NCBI RefSeq assembly: GCF_016756395.1
Contig: NZ_AP018365.1
Location: 4,805,001 to 4,869,000 of the forward strand
Direction of reading: 5' to 3'
Origin: Streptomyces sp. SN-593
GTDB taxonomy: Bacteria > Actinomycetota > Actinomycetes > Streptomycetales > Streptomycetaceae
Length of the DNA: 64,000 bases
Part shown: positions 34,959 to 43,401 of the stretch, one piece after another
Layout: each line of letters starts with the position of its first letter
Position numbering within the stretch: position 1 is the stretch's first letter
Notes under the pieces: generated by a model
What the model saw: the letters and a program-made list of their open reading frames with translations, nothing else
Database searches by the model: none
What the model was told of the DNA's origin: nothing
Translations under genes and position numbers: made by a program

Positions 34959-36151
34959 GCCGTGATCGTACGGCGCCGCTCCGTGCCGTCCTCGGGTGCC
35001 ACCTGCCGCCGTACCGGGATGATCGCGGCCGACACGCAGGCGGTCGCCGCGGCCAGCACGAAGCCCGGCCAGTAGGCGGTCGCCGAGATCAGCGCGGCCA
35101 TCGCCGGGGGCACCACGGCCGCGGTGAGGTTCTGCCCGGTGTTGTGCACGCCCAGGGCCCGGCCGGACCAGGCCGGCCCGGCCCGCTCGGCGGTCGAGGT
35201 GAAGGACAGGCCGTTGGTGCTCGCCGAGATCCCGATCGCGACCACCAGCAGGGCCGGCGTCAGCGGCGACGGGTACGCCGTGGTCAGCGCGGTGGCGCCG
35301 ATCACGACGGCGGTGACCGCGGCGAGCTGCCGCATCGGGCGCAGCCGCTCGCCGACCGCGTCCGACCAGCGTCCGACCAGGATGCGGGAGACCGCGCCCA
35401 GCGCCTGGGCGACGGCGATGAGCTGCCCGGCGTGCACCGGCGACCAGCCGCGCACGTCGACGAGCAGGACCAGCGCGAACGCCCCCGCGGTGAACTGCGG
35501 GATCACCAGCAGTGCCGCCGAGCCGTGGATGCGCCACAGCACGTTCGACCCGCGGTAGGGGTTCGGCGCGGGCTCGGCCGCGGCCTTCGCGGTGCGCGCC
35601 GGGTCGGCGGCGAACAGCGCGATCAGCGCCGCGATCACCGCGCAGGCGACGGCGAGGAACCCGATGGCGCCCGGCAGCCCGTGCGCGTCGGATAGCGGTG
35701 GCATCGCCAGCGCGGCCACACCCATGCCCAGCGGCGTGGAGGTCTGCCGGATGCCCATGGCGAGGCCGCGCTCCCGCGCGGCGAACCAGCCCATCACCAG
35801 GCGGCCGCTGGCGGAGTACACCGAGGCGCCCGCCGCGCCGGCCACCACCAGCAGCAGGCCGAGCGCGAGCATGCCGTGCGCCACCCACGCGGCCAGCGCG
35901 AGGCAGCCCGCCGCCAGGCCCAGCCCGCAGGCGATCACCACCCGCTCGCCCCAGCGGTCGGCCGCGGCGCCCCACAGGTACAGGGCGAGCACGAGCCCGG
36001 TGGTGGGCGCCGCGACGAGCAGCCCGACCTGGGTCAGCGAGAGGTGTTCCTGCCGGCGCAGGATGTCGGCGAGGTACGGGATGCCGTAGACGAACGCGCA
36101 GGCGGCCGTCTGGGCCGCGGTTCCCAGGGCCAGCATCAGCCAGCGGCGCAT
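34955..36151 (-). CDS. Major facilitator superfamily transporter
   Basis: A 398-residue transporter with about 12 membrane segments. The loop 2-3 MFS motif appears as WGAAADRWGERVV, and SASGRLVMGWFAARERGLAMGIRQTSTPLG covers helices 4-5 (shown here only as a landmark). The start at 36151 is set by GGAGGTG; a 33-residue extension is not needed. The substrate is unknown. Coupling to mshD raises the chance of a link to thiol conjugates or drug efflux, but this is context only. Confidence 0.88.
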   Translation of the reverse strand: MRRWLMLALGTAAQTAACAFVYGIPYLADILRRQEHLSLTQVGLLVAAPTTGLVLALYLWGAAADRWGERVVIACGLGLAAGCLALAAWVAHGMLALGLLLVVAGAAGASVYSASGRLVMGWFAARERGLAMGIRQTSTPLGMGVAALAMPPLSDAHGLPGAIGFLAVACAVIAALIALFAADPARTAKAAAEPAPNPYRGSNVLWRIHGSAALLVIPQFTAGAFALVLLVDVRGWSPVHAGQLIAVAQALGAVSRILVGRWSDAVGERLRPMRQLAAVTAVVIGATALTTAYPSPLTPALLVVAIGISASTNGLSFTSTAERAGPAWSGRALGVHNTGQNLTAAVVPPAMAALISATAYWPGFVLAAATACVSAAIIPVRRQVAPEDGTERRRTITA

Positions 36152-36298
36152 GGGGCACCTCCTCGGTGGGTGGTGCACCCAACTATGTCGGCTCGCCGAG
36201 GGGTGAGACAGAGTGTTTCGCCCAGTGAGACGACCGAAGGGGGGTGTCACGCCCCCGGCGCCCTGCGGGCGGGGCGTCCCGGGCGGCCCGGCGCCGCC

Positions 36299-37780
36299 TC
36301 ACCGCCCGTCGGACGGCGGCACCTCGGGCGGGCCCGGGTCCGCGAGGGACGCCCCCGACGGGATCTCCGGCGGCGCGGTGGCCGCCCCCGGCAGCCGCAG
36401 CGCCGCCAGCGCGCCGCCGCCCGGCGCCGGGGACAGCGACACCTCGCCGCCGGCCTGCTGCGCGGTGCGCGCCACGATGGAGAGCCCCAGGCCGCTGCCG
36501 GGCAGCGACCGCGCCGACGGCGAGCGCCAGAACCGCTCGAAGACGTGCGGCAGCTCCTCCGAGGGAATCCCGGGGCCGTGGTCCCGCACCGTCAGCAGCC
36601 CGTCGCGCAGCCGCACCTCGATCTCCCCGCCGGACGGGGAGAACTTCACCGCGTTGTCCATCAGGTTCACGATCGCCCGCTCCAGCGCGGCCGCCTCCGA
36701 GCGGACGTACCACGGCGAGACGTCGGCGAGGATCTTCAGGTCGGGGCCCCGCAGCCGGGCCCGGGCCAGCGCGGTCTCGGTCACCTCGTGCAGCGCCACC
36801 ACCTTCAGTGTCGGCCCCGCGTCCGGCCGGGACAGCTCCTGGAGGTCGCCGATCAGCGACGCCAGCTCCGTCATCTGCGCCTTCACCGACGCCAGCAGCG
36901 CCCTGCGGTCCTCCGGCGGGATCGCCCGCCCGGTCGCCTCGCTCCGCTCCAGCAGCTCGATGTTGGTGCGCAGGCTGGTCAGCGGCGTGCGCAGTTCGTG
37001 GCCGGCGTCGGCGATGAGCTGCTGCTGGCGGTCCCGGGACGACGCCAGGGCGGCCGTCATCGAGTTGAAGGACGCGGACAGCCGGGCGATCTCGTCCTGC
37101 CCCTCGACCGGGATGCGCACGTTCAGGTCCTCGGTCCGCGCGATGTGCTCCACGGTCTGGGTGAGGTTGTCCACCGGCCGCAGTCCGGTCTGCGCGATCA
37201 GCAGACCCGCGCTGGCCGCGCCGACCGCGCCGATCCCGGTGACGGCGAGCAGCACCCACGCGAGCGTGGTGAGCGGGTCGCTGACCACGCTCAGCGGGCG
37301 CGCCACGGACAGGGCGATCGGCTGGGACTGGCCCTGCACGACCAGTTCGGCGTCGGCGTTCACCGTGTAGACCCGCAGCGCGGTGCCGCGGCTGTGCACG
37401 GTGTGGGTCACCGAGTCCTGCTGCGGGCCGGCGGCCGCCACGGCGCGGTCGGCCGGGGTGGTGGTGAACGTCCTGCTCCCGGTGATCAGGCAGGTCTTGC
37501 CGTCGGGCAGCACGATCTGGGCGGAGACGTTCGACGGGTTGATGTTGTACTGCCCGCTGTCCGGCGCCTGGGACTGGCAGGAGAACGGACCGAGGCTGCG
37601 GCTGGCCCGCTGGAGCTGCTGCTTCGCGTCCTCCAGGCCCTGGCTCAGGGACCTGTCAAGCTGGGAGTTGAGTTCGTTGCGCGTGATCAGCCAGCAGGCC
37701 AGCGCGGCCAGGGCGACCGCCACCAGCACCGCGGCCGCGGTCAGGATGGTGAGCCGGGAGCGCAGGGGGAGGCGGTTCAC
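36299..37780 (-). CDS. Sensor histidine kinase of the HtrA-linked two-component system (MprB-like)
   Basis: A 493-residue membrane kinase. An N-terminal span (about 9-32), an extracytoplasmic sensor (33-170) and a second span (about 171-195) are followed by HAMP (about 196-250), the H-box with His261 (DAGHELRTPLTSL) and an ATPase domain (NLMDNAVKFSPSGG, DHGPGIPSEELPHVFERFW, GSGLGLSIV). The sensor has just two Cys, C68 and C97, which could form a redox-sensitive disulfide. The C-terminal 30 residues are Pro-rich. It starts at GTG overlapping the regulator stop (GTGA). With htrA upstream the set resembles mycobacterial mprAB-pepD. Confidence 0.93.
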   Translation of the reverse strand: MNRLPLRSRLTILTAAAVLVAVALAALACWLITRNELNSQLDRSLSQGLEDAKQQLQRASRSLGPFSCQSQAPDSGQYNINPSNVSAQIVLPDGKTCLITGSRTFTTTPADRAVAAAGPQQDSVTHTVHSRGTALRVYTVNADAELVVQGQSQPIALSVARPLSVVSDPLTTLAWVLLAVTGIGAVGAASAGLLIAQTGLRPVDNLTQTVEHIARTEDLNVRIPVEGQDEIARLSASFNSMTAALASSRDRQQQLIADAGHELRTPLTSLRTNIELLERSEATGRAIPPEDRRALLASVKAQMTELASLIGDLQELSRPDAGPTLKVVALHEVTETALARARLRGPDLKILADVSPWYVRSEAAALERAIVNLMDNAVKFSPSGGEIEVRLRDGLLTVRDHGPGIPSEELPHVFERFWRSPSARSLPGSGLGLSIVARTAQQAGGEVSLSPAPGGGALAALRLPGAATAPPEIPSGASLADPGPPEVPPSDGR

Positions 37781-38520
37781 GCGTGCCCGCCGTCGGGGGC
37801 GCGCAGCACGTAGCCGACGCCGCGCACGGTGTGGACCAGCCGCGGCATGCCGCCGGCCTCGGTCTTGCGGCGCAGGTACATGACGTACACGTCGAGCGAG
37901 TTGGAGGAGGGCTCGAAGTCGAAGCCCCACACCGACTTGAGGATCTGCTCGCGGGTGAGCACCTGGCGCGGGTGGGTGAGGAACAGCTCCAGCAGGGTGT
38001 ACTCGGTGCGGGTCAGCTCCACCGGCTGCCCGGCCCGGGTGACCTCGCGGGTGGCGGTGTCCATCCGCAGGTCGGCGAAGGCGAGGGTGTGCGCCGCCTC
38101 GTCGTCGGCCTGGCCCTGCGCGGCGGCGTACGAGCTGCGGCGGAGCAGGGCGCGCAGCCGCGCCAGCAGCTCGTCCAGCTCGAACGGCTTGACCAGGTAG
38201 TCGTCGGCGCCGGCGTCCAGGCCCGTGACCCGGTCGCCGACGGTGTCCCGCGCGGTGAGCATCAGGATCGGCGTGGTCACCCCGGTGGACCGCAGCCGCC
38301 GCGCGGTGGTCAGGCCGTCCATCCGCGGCATCAGCACGTCCAGCACGATCGCGTCCGGGCGGTAGCTCTCCGCCTGCTCCAGCGCGGCGAGCCCGTCGGC
38401 GGCGAGCGCGGTGTCGTACCCCTCGAAGGCCAGGCTGCGGCGCAGCGCCTCCCGGACGGCCGGCTCGTCGTCCACGATCAGTACGCGCGCCGGCGCCTCG
38501 CCGCTGTCCCCGTTGCTCAT
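37777..38520 (-). CDS. OmpR/PhoB-type response regulator (MprA-like)
   Basis: A 247-residue response regulator. The receiver domain has the acidic pair D17-D18 (VLIVDDEPAV), the phosphoacceptor D61 (DAIVLDVLMPRMDGL) and the conserved Lys in DDYLVKPFELDELLAR. The C-terminal winged helix (about 145-240) has RTEYTLLELFLTHPRQVLTR and ends VHTVRGVGYVLR. It overlaps the kinase gene and lies about 180 bp downstream of htrA. It likely binds phased CTCAG/CTCAT boxes upstream of htrA. Confidence 0.95.
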   Translation of the reverse strand: MSNGDSGEAPARVLIVDDEPAVREALRRSLAFEGYDTALAADGLAALEQAESYRPDAIVLDVLMPRMDGLTTARRLRSTGVTTPILMLTARDTVGDRVTGLDAGADDYLVKPFELDELLARLRALLRRSSYAAAQGQADDEAAHTLAFADLRMDTATREVTRAGQPVELTRTEYTLLELFLTHPRQVLTREQILKSVWGFDFEPSSNSLDVYVMYLRRKTEAGGMPRLVHTVRGVGYVLRAPDGGHA

Positions 38521-38704
38521 CCGATCCCTACCTCACGGCCCGTCTGTGATGTTCCCAAGCGTCGCACGCCACCCCCGCTTTCCCCATGCCCGCGCCCCCG
38601 GCCCGCGCCCGCCCGCTGCGGCGGGCGGCGGTGCCGGGGGCGCGGGGCGCCGCGGACGCACCCGGTCACCGGGAGGAGGTCCGGCGACCGCGGTCCGTGC
38701 CCGG

Positions 38705-39997
38705 TCAGCTCTGGTCCCCGCCGTCCCGCAGGTAGGACAGGTCGGACTTCACCGTGTTGATCGGGATGGCGAACCCGAGGCCCACGCTGCCCGCGCTCGA
38801 CGAGGACGAGCTGCTGTCGGACGAGCTGGAGTACATCGCCGAGTTGATCCCGACGATCTGCCCGCTCATGTTGATCAGCGCGCCCCCGGAGTTGCCCGGG
38901 TTGAGCGAGGCGTCGGTCTGGAGCGCCTTGTAGGTGGTCGTGGAACTGCCGGTGCTGCCGTTGTACTGGTTGCCGCCGAAGGAGAACGGCCACTGGTCGC
39001 CACCGCTGCCGCTGCCGCTGCCGTCGCCGTAGCCCCCACTGCCGTCGCCGTAGCCCTGCTGGCTCTGGCTCTGCCCCTGGTCCTCCTCGACCGGCACGGT
39101 CACCTCGCGGTCGAGCGCGGAGACGATGCCGCTGGTCACGGTGTCGCTGAGGCCCTCCGGCGAGCCGATCGCCACCACCTGGTCGCCGACCGCGACCCCG
39201 GAGGAGTCGCCGAGGATCGCCGCCGGCAGCCCGCTGGCGCCGTTCACCTTGATCAGCGCGAGGTCCTTCTTCGCGTCGGCGCCGACCAGCGACGCGGAGG
39301 CGGTCTTGCCGTTGCTGTAGGTGACCTTGATGCTCTGCGCGCCGGAGATCACGTGGTTGTTCGTGACGATCTGGCCGTTGGAGGTGATGATCACACCAGC
39401 GCCGGTGGACGTGCCGTCGCTGAGGGTCGCGGTGATCTCCACCACGCTGGCGTTGACCGCCTTGTAGACCCCGGCCACGCTGCCGTCCACGGCCGAGGCG
39501 TTGACCGCGGCCGCGGCCGCCACGCTGCTGGTGGAGTGGTCGGTCGCGTGGCCGATGAGCGCGCCGGCGCCGCCGCCGATCACGCCCGCGGCCAGCGCCA
39601 CCGCCGCGGCCAGCGCGAACGGACGGCTCATCCGGCGGCGCCGGTGCGGGACGGGCGAGGCGCCCACGGCCGCGTAGCCGGCCTGGTAGGCGGGCGGCGG
39701 CGGGTAGCCGCCGATGCCGCCCGCGCCTTCCATGCCGCCCGCGCCGGTCGCGGTCTCGGGAGTCGAGTGGACCACCGAGCCCTGGATCACGGTGTGTCCG
39801 GGCTCACCGCCCGCGTACGGGTCCTGGACGCCCGTGTACGGGTCCTGGTAACCGCTCCCGGTGTACGACTGCTGCTGCGCCGGCGGGGCCGCGGAGGTCG
39901 GCGGCTCGCTGTACGGCGCCTGCGGGTCGGACTGGAGCGGAAGCTGCGCGTCGTGCGGGTACTGGGGTGCGCCGCCGTTGCGGCTCTCGCTGGTCAT
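38705..39997 (-). CDS. HtrA/DegP-like membrane-anchored serine protease, no PDZ
   Basis: A 430-residue S1C protease. A Gln/Pro/Tyr/Gly-rich cytoplasmic N-terminus (1-118) leads to one membrane span (about 126-150) and an extracytoplasmic trypsin-like domain with His215 (VTNNHVIS), Asp245 (KKDLALIKV) and Ser370 (LNPGNSGGAL). A Gly/Ser/Asp/Tyr/Gln insertion (about 306-355) interrupts the domain between strands. The protein ends soon after GFAIPINTV, so the PDZ domain usual in HtrA is missing. It heads the htrA-regulator-kinase unit and probably clears misfolded exported proteins. Confidence 0.93.
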   Translation of the reverse strand: MTSESRNGGAPQYPHDAQLPLQSDPQAPYSEPPTSAAPPAQQQSYTGSGYQDPYTGVQDPYAGGEPGHTVIQGSVVHSTPETATGAGGMEGAGGIGGYPPPPAYQAGYAAVGASPVPHRRRRMSRPFALAAAVALAAGVIGGGAGALIGHATDHSTSSVAAAAAVNASAVDGSVAGVYKAVNASVVEITATLSDGTSTGAGVIITSNGQIVTNNHVISGAQSIKVTYSNGKTASASLVGADAKKDLALIKVNGASGLPAAILGDSSGVAVGDQVVAIGSPEGLSDTVTSGIVSALDREVTVPVEEDQGQSQSQQGYGDGSGGYGDGSGSGSGGDQWPFSFGGNQYNGSTGSSTTTYKALQTDASLNPGNSGGALINMSGQIVGINSAMYSSSSDSSSSSSSAGSVGLGFAIPINTVKSDLSYLRDGGDQS

Positions 39998-40014
39998 GTC
40001 TATGACTGTGGGCT

Positions 40015-40047
40015 CGGTTCATGAGAGCTTCCTGAGTGCACGCTGAG
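40015..40047 (-). promoter_or_regulatory. Three phased CTCA(G/T) boxes upstream of htrA
   Basis: Reading leftward, CTCAG (40047-40043), CTCAG (40036-40032) and CTCAT (40025-40021) recur with an exact 11-bp period. The last two lie in adjacent 11-mers CTCAGGAAGCT and CTCATGAACCG, identical at 8 of 11 bases. One-turn direct repeats are typical OmpR-family sites. They end 18 bp before the htrA ATG, so the transcript leader would be very short or the site is a repressor or downstream site. Confidence 0.55.
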
Positions 40048-40179
40048 AAGCCCGGCAGAAGTAGGTATGCCCGATATAAGGAAGATCGACCGCGGTGTGG
40101 CGCGGGCCCCGCGCCGACCGCCCGGGCCCGGGACCCCCGGGGCCGCGGGCGGCACGAGGCCGCCGCGGGAGGCGGGAGG

Positions 40180-41202
40180 TCAGGCGCAGCCGCAGGAGCC
40201 CCGGACCACCAGCCGGGACGGGAACTGCCGCACCCGCTCGCGGCGCGAGCCGGGCACCCGCAGCGAGTCGTCGAGCACCGCGTCGACCGCGGCGCGGGCC
40301 ATCGCCTGCCGGTCGGAGGCGACCGTGGTCAGCGGCGGGTCGGCGAGCGCGGCCTCCTTGACGTCGTCGAAGCCGGCCACCGCCAGCCCGCCGGGCACGT
40401 CGATCCGCAGCTCGCGGGCGGCCCGCAGCACGCCGATGGCCTGGTCGTCGGTCGCGCAGAAGATCGCCGGCGGCCGGTCCGGCCCGGCGAGCAGGTCGAG
40501 CGCGACGCGGTAGGCGTCGTAGCGGTTGTAGGGCGCCTGGAAGAGCCGTCCCTCGGTGCTCTTGCCGGCCTCTGCCATGGCCCGCCGCCAGCCGACCACG
40601 TGGTCGGTGACGGGGTCGCCGACCTCGGGGGTGCCCTCGGTGCCGCCGAGGCAGGCCACGTAGTCGTGACCGTGTTCCAGCAGGTGCCGGGTGGCCAACT
40701 GGGCGCCGCCGATGTCGTCGGTGACCACCGCGATGTCGTCGATCGCCTCGGGCCGCTCGTGGAGCAGCACCACCCGGGCGTCCCACGCGTCGATCTCTAT
40801 GGCGGCGTTCTCGCTGGGGCCCTGGCTGATCAGGATCAGGCCGGACACCCGCATGCCGAGGAAGGCCCGCAGGTAGTGCACCTCGCGGTCGTCGAGGTAG
40901 TCGGAGTTGCCGACCAGCACCATCTTGCCGCGCTCGGACGCGGCCTGTTCGACCGCGTGCGCCATCTCCGCGAAGAACGGCTGGCGCGCGTCCGGGACGA
41001 TCAGGCCGATCAGGTCGGTACGGCGGCTGGCCATCGCCTGCGCGACCCGGTCCGGCCGGTAGCCGAGCTGCTTGATGGCCGCGAGCACGCGCTCGCGGGT
41101 GGCCGGGGCTACCGGCCGGGGTCCGTTGTTGATGACGTAGCTGACGACCGCGGTCGAGGTCCCCGCCAGCCTGGCCACATCGTCACGCGTCACCTTGGGC
41201 AC
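40180..41202 (-). CDS. LacI-family transcriptional regulator
   Basis: A 340-residue regulator with the LacI helix-turn-helix at the N-terminus (VTRDDVARLAGTSTAVVSYVIN), the hinge (YRPDRVAQAMASRRTDLIG) and a sugar-binding-protein-like domain. It belongs to the group I recall next to glnR in S. coelicolor (SCO4158). The C-terminus ends in a Cys pair (GSCGCA). The GTG at 41202 gives MPKVTRDD; an upstream ATG at 41226 would add 8 residues. It is monocistronic, 45 bp downstream of glnR. Effector and targets are unknown. Confidence 0.9.
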   Translation of the reverse strand: MPKVTRDDVARLAGTSTAVVSYVINNGPRPVAPATRERVLAAIKQLGYRPDRVAQAMASRRTDLIGLIVPDARQPFFAEMAHAVEQAASERGKMVLVGNSDYLDDREVHYLRAFLGMRVSGLILISQGPSENAAIEIDAWDARVVLLHERPEAIDDIAVVTDDIGGAQLATRHLLEHGHDYVACLGGTEGTPEVGDPVTDHVVGWRRAMAEAGKSTEGRLFQAPYNRYDAYRVALDLLAGPDRPPAIFCATDDQAIGVLRAARELRIDVPGGLAVAGFDDVKEAALADPPLTTVASDRQAMARAAVDAVLDDSLRVPGSRRERVRQFPSRLVVRGSCGCA

Positions 41203-41246
41203 GTCGCGCAGTCTACGCGTGTCCAACCTGGCGTCATATAAGAGTG

Positions 41247-42056
41247 TCAGACGGTCTGCTCGGCCGAGCTACGGCCGCTCGCGGACCGCTCGCCGGTGCC
41301 GGCCGCGTCGCCCGGGTCCGCCGGGTCGGACCGGTCCGCCTGCTCGGCCTTCTCGGACCGGTCGGACCTCTCCGACCGCTCGGGCTTCTCCGGGGTGACG
41401 AAGCGGTAGCCGACGTTGCGCACGGTGCCGATCAGCGACTCGTGCTCCACGCCGAGCTTGGCCCGCAGCCGCCTGACGTGCACGTCCACCGTGCGGGTGC
41501 CGCCGAAGTAGTCGTAGCCCCACACCTCCTGGAGGAGCTGGGCGCGCGTGAAGACCCGGCCGGGGTGCTGCGCGAGGTACTTCAGCAGCTCGAACTCCTT
41601 GAAGGTCAGGTCGAGCACCCGGCCCTTGAGCTTCGCGCTGTACGTCGCCTCGTCGACCGACAGGTCGCCGTTGCGGATCTCCATCGGGCTGTCGTCGTTG
41701 CCGATCTGCTGGCGGCCCATGGCCAGCCGCAGCCGCGCCTCGACCTCCGCCGGCCCGGCGGTGTCGAGCAGCACGTCGTCGATGCCCCAGTCCGCCGTGA
41801 CGGCGGCCAGGCCGCCCTCGGTGACCACCAGGACCAGCGGACAGCCGGGGCCGGTGGAACGCAGCAACTGGCACAGGCTGCGCACCTGCGGGAGGTCCCG
41901 CCGGCCGTCGATCAGGATCACGTCGGCACCGGGGGTGTCGACCAGAGCCGGGCCCTCGGCGGGCGCCACGCGCACGCCGTGCAGCAGCAGGCCGAGCGCG
42001 GGCAGCACTTCGGTCGAGGGTTGAAGGGCGTTGGTCAGAAGCAGGAGAGAACTCAC
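41247..42056 (-). CDS. glnR: Nitrogen regulator GlnR (orphan OmpR-type)
   Basis: A 269-residue master regulator of nitrogen assimilation genes (glnA, glnII, amtB, nir). The N-terminus (MSSLLLLTNALQPSTEVLPA), conserved Asp50 (VILIDGRRDL) and the winged helix (LTFKEFELLKYLAQHPGRVF, WGYDYFGGTRTVDVHVRRLR) are near-identical to remembered Streptomyces GlnR. The typical acidic pocket is incomplete, and no kinase is adjacent, as expected for this orphan regulator. After residue 230 a charged Ser/Asp/Arg/Glu-rich tail of about 40 residues is added. The GTG start follows GGGAG. Confidence 0.97.
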   Translation of the reverse strand: MSSLLLLTNALQPSTEVLPALGLLLHGVRVAPAEGPALVDTPGADVILIDGRRDLPQVRSLCQLLRSTGPGCPLVLVVTEGGLAAVTADWGIDDVLLDTAGPAEVEARLRLAMGRQQIGNDDSPMEIRNGDLSVDEATYSAKLKGRVLDLTFKEFELLKYLAQHPGRVFTRAQLLQEVWGYDYFGGTRTVDVHVRRLRAKLGVEHESLIGTVRNVGYRFVTPEKPERSERSDRSEKAEQADRSDPADPGDAAGTGERSASGRSSAEQTV

Positions 42057-42253
42057 CGGGCGCTCCCGTAGGTCGTCGTCCGGCCGCGGGGCGCAGCGGG
42101 GGACGAGGACAGCGGTGCCAGGACACGTCTCGCGACCTGTCTCAAAACCGAACCCTCCTCGTTACTCCTGCGAGGCGCCTTCGCGTGCCGGAAAGCACGA
42201 AAGGACCCGGGGGCGACATTGCCCAGGTCCTCTTCCAGGGAAGAATAGCCCAC

Positions 42254-43063
42254 ATGGACAGCCGTGCCGAGAGCCATGACAGCCTTTTGCGTGTTCCGGT
42301 GGTCACTTCGGGTGGCCACCGGGCGGTGCTGTTGACGTCGGACGACGTGCCGATCGAGGCCGAGCACCTGCCGGCACCAGCCAGTTCAGGCCGCCTCGCG
42401 ATCGTGGTCGCGCACGGCTTCACCGGCGCCCTGGAACGGCCGGCGCTGCGCCGCGCGGCGCGGCGGCTGACGGCGTTCGGCGGTGTGGTGAGTCTCTCCT
42501 TCCGCGGCCACGGCCGCTCCGGCGGGCGCTCCACGGTCGGCGACCGGGAAGTGCTCGACCTGGACGCGGCGGTGCGCTGGGCACGGCGGCTCGGCTACGC
42601 GGACGTGGCCACCGTCGGCTTCTCCATGGGGGGTTCGGTGGTGCTGCGGCACGCCGCGCTGTTCGGCGTGGACGCGGTCGTCTCGGTCAGCTCGCCCGCC
42701 CGCTGGTACTACCGCGGCACCCCGCCGATGCGGCGGGTGCACTGGGCGGTGACCCGCCCCGTGGGGCGGCTGGTCTCCCGCTACGGCCTGCACACCCGCA
42801 TCCACACCCGCGACTGGGACCCGGTGCCGCTCTCCCCGGTGCAGGCGGTGCCGCTGATCCCGCCGGTCCCGCTGCTGGTGGTGCACGGCGACCGCGACGC
42901 GTACTTCCCGCTGGACCACCCCCGTTCGCTCGCCGAGGCGGCCGGGCCCGGCGGCGCGGAACTGTGGATCGAGCCCGGTTTCGGCCACGCGGAGAACGCG
43001 GCCGCGCCGGAACTGCTGGACCGGATCGGCGCGTGGCTGACCGCCCGTTTTCCCGCGAGCTGA
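42254..43063 (+). CDS. Alpha/beta-fold hydrolase
   Basis: A 269-residue cytoplasmic hydrolase. The nucleophile elbow is GFSMGG (Ser near residue 120), the oxyanion segment VVAHGFTGALE, the acid in VVHGDRDAYFPLDH and the His in GFGHAENAA. Substrate unknown; size and motifs fit esterase or acyl-hydrolase relatives. The ATG at 42254 follows AGGGAAG. It is divergent from glnR and is followed after 52 bp by a MoaD-like gene. Confidence 0.88.
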   Translation: MDSRAESHDSLLRVPVVTSGGHRAVLLTSDDVPIEAEHLPAPASSGRLAIVVAHGFTGALERPALRRAARRLTAFGGVVSLSFRGHGRSGGRSTVGDREVLDLDAAVRWARRLGYADVATVGFSMGGSVVLRHAALFGVDAVVSVSSPARWYYRGTPPMRRVHWAVTRPVGRLVSRYGLHTRIHTRDWDPVPLSPVQAVPLIPPVPLLVVHGDRDAYFPLDHPRSLAEAAGPGGAELWIEPGFGHAENAAAPELLDRIGAWLTARFPAS

Positions 43064-43115
43064 CGCCGACCCGCCATGATGGACCCGCACGACGCACTGA
43101 CCCGAGGACGGAGCG

Positions 43116-43400
43116 ATGGCAGGACCTGACACGGCGGCGCCCGCGGCGGGCACGATCCGCTACTGGGCGGCGGCGAAGGCCGCGGCGGGCACGACGGAGG
43201 AGCCGTACCACGCGGCGACCCTCGCCGACGCGCTGGCCGCGGCCCGCGCCCGGCACGCCCGCGAGCCGGAGTTCGCCCGGGTGCTGCTGCGCTGCTCCTT
43301 CCTGGTCGACGGCACCCCCGTCGGCACCCGCGACCACTCCGCGGTCCCCCTGCCAGACGGCGGCACGGTGGAGGTCCTTCCGCCGTTCGCGGGAGGATGA
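43116..43400 (+). CDS. MoaD/ThiS-family sulfur-carrier-like protein
   Basis: A 94-residue ubiquitin-like protein ending in PPFAGG, the Gly-Gly tail adenylated and thiocarboxylated in sulfur carriers. The N-terminal strand IRYWAAAKAAAG and the mid segment CSFLVDGTPVGTRD fit MoaD. No MoaE, ThiG or adenylating enzyme is nearby, so the pathway is open: molybdopterin, thiamin or another sulfur transfer. The stop codon lies one base before the next start. Confidence 0.85.
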   Translation: MAGPDTAAPAAGTIRYWAAAKAAAGTTEEPYHAATLADALAAARARHAREPEFARVLLRCSFLVDGTPVGTRDHSAVPLPDGGTVEVLPPFAGG

Positions 43401-43401
43401 G

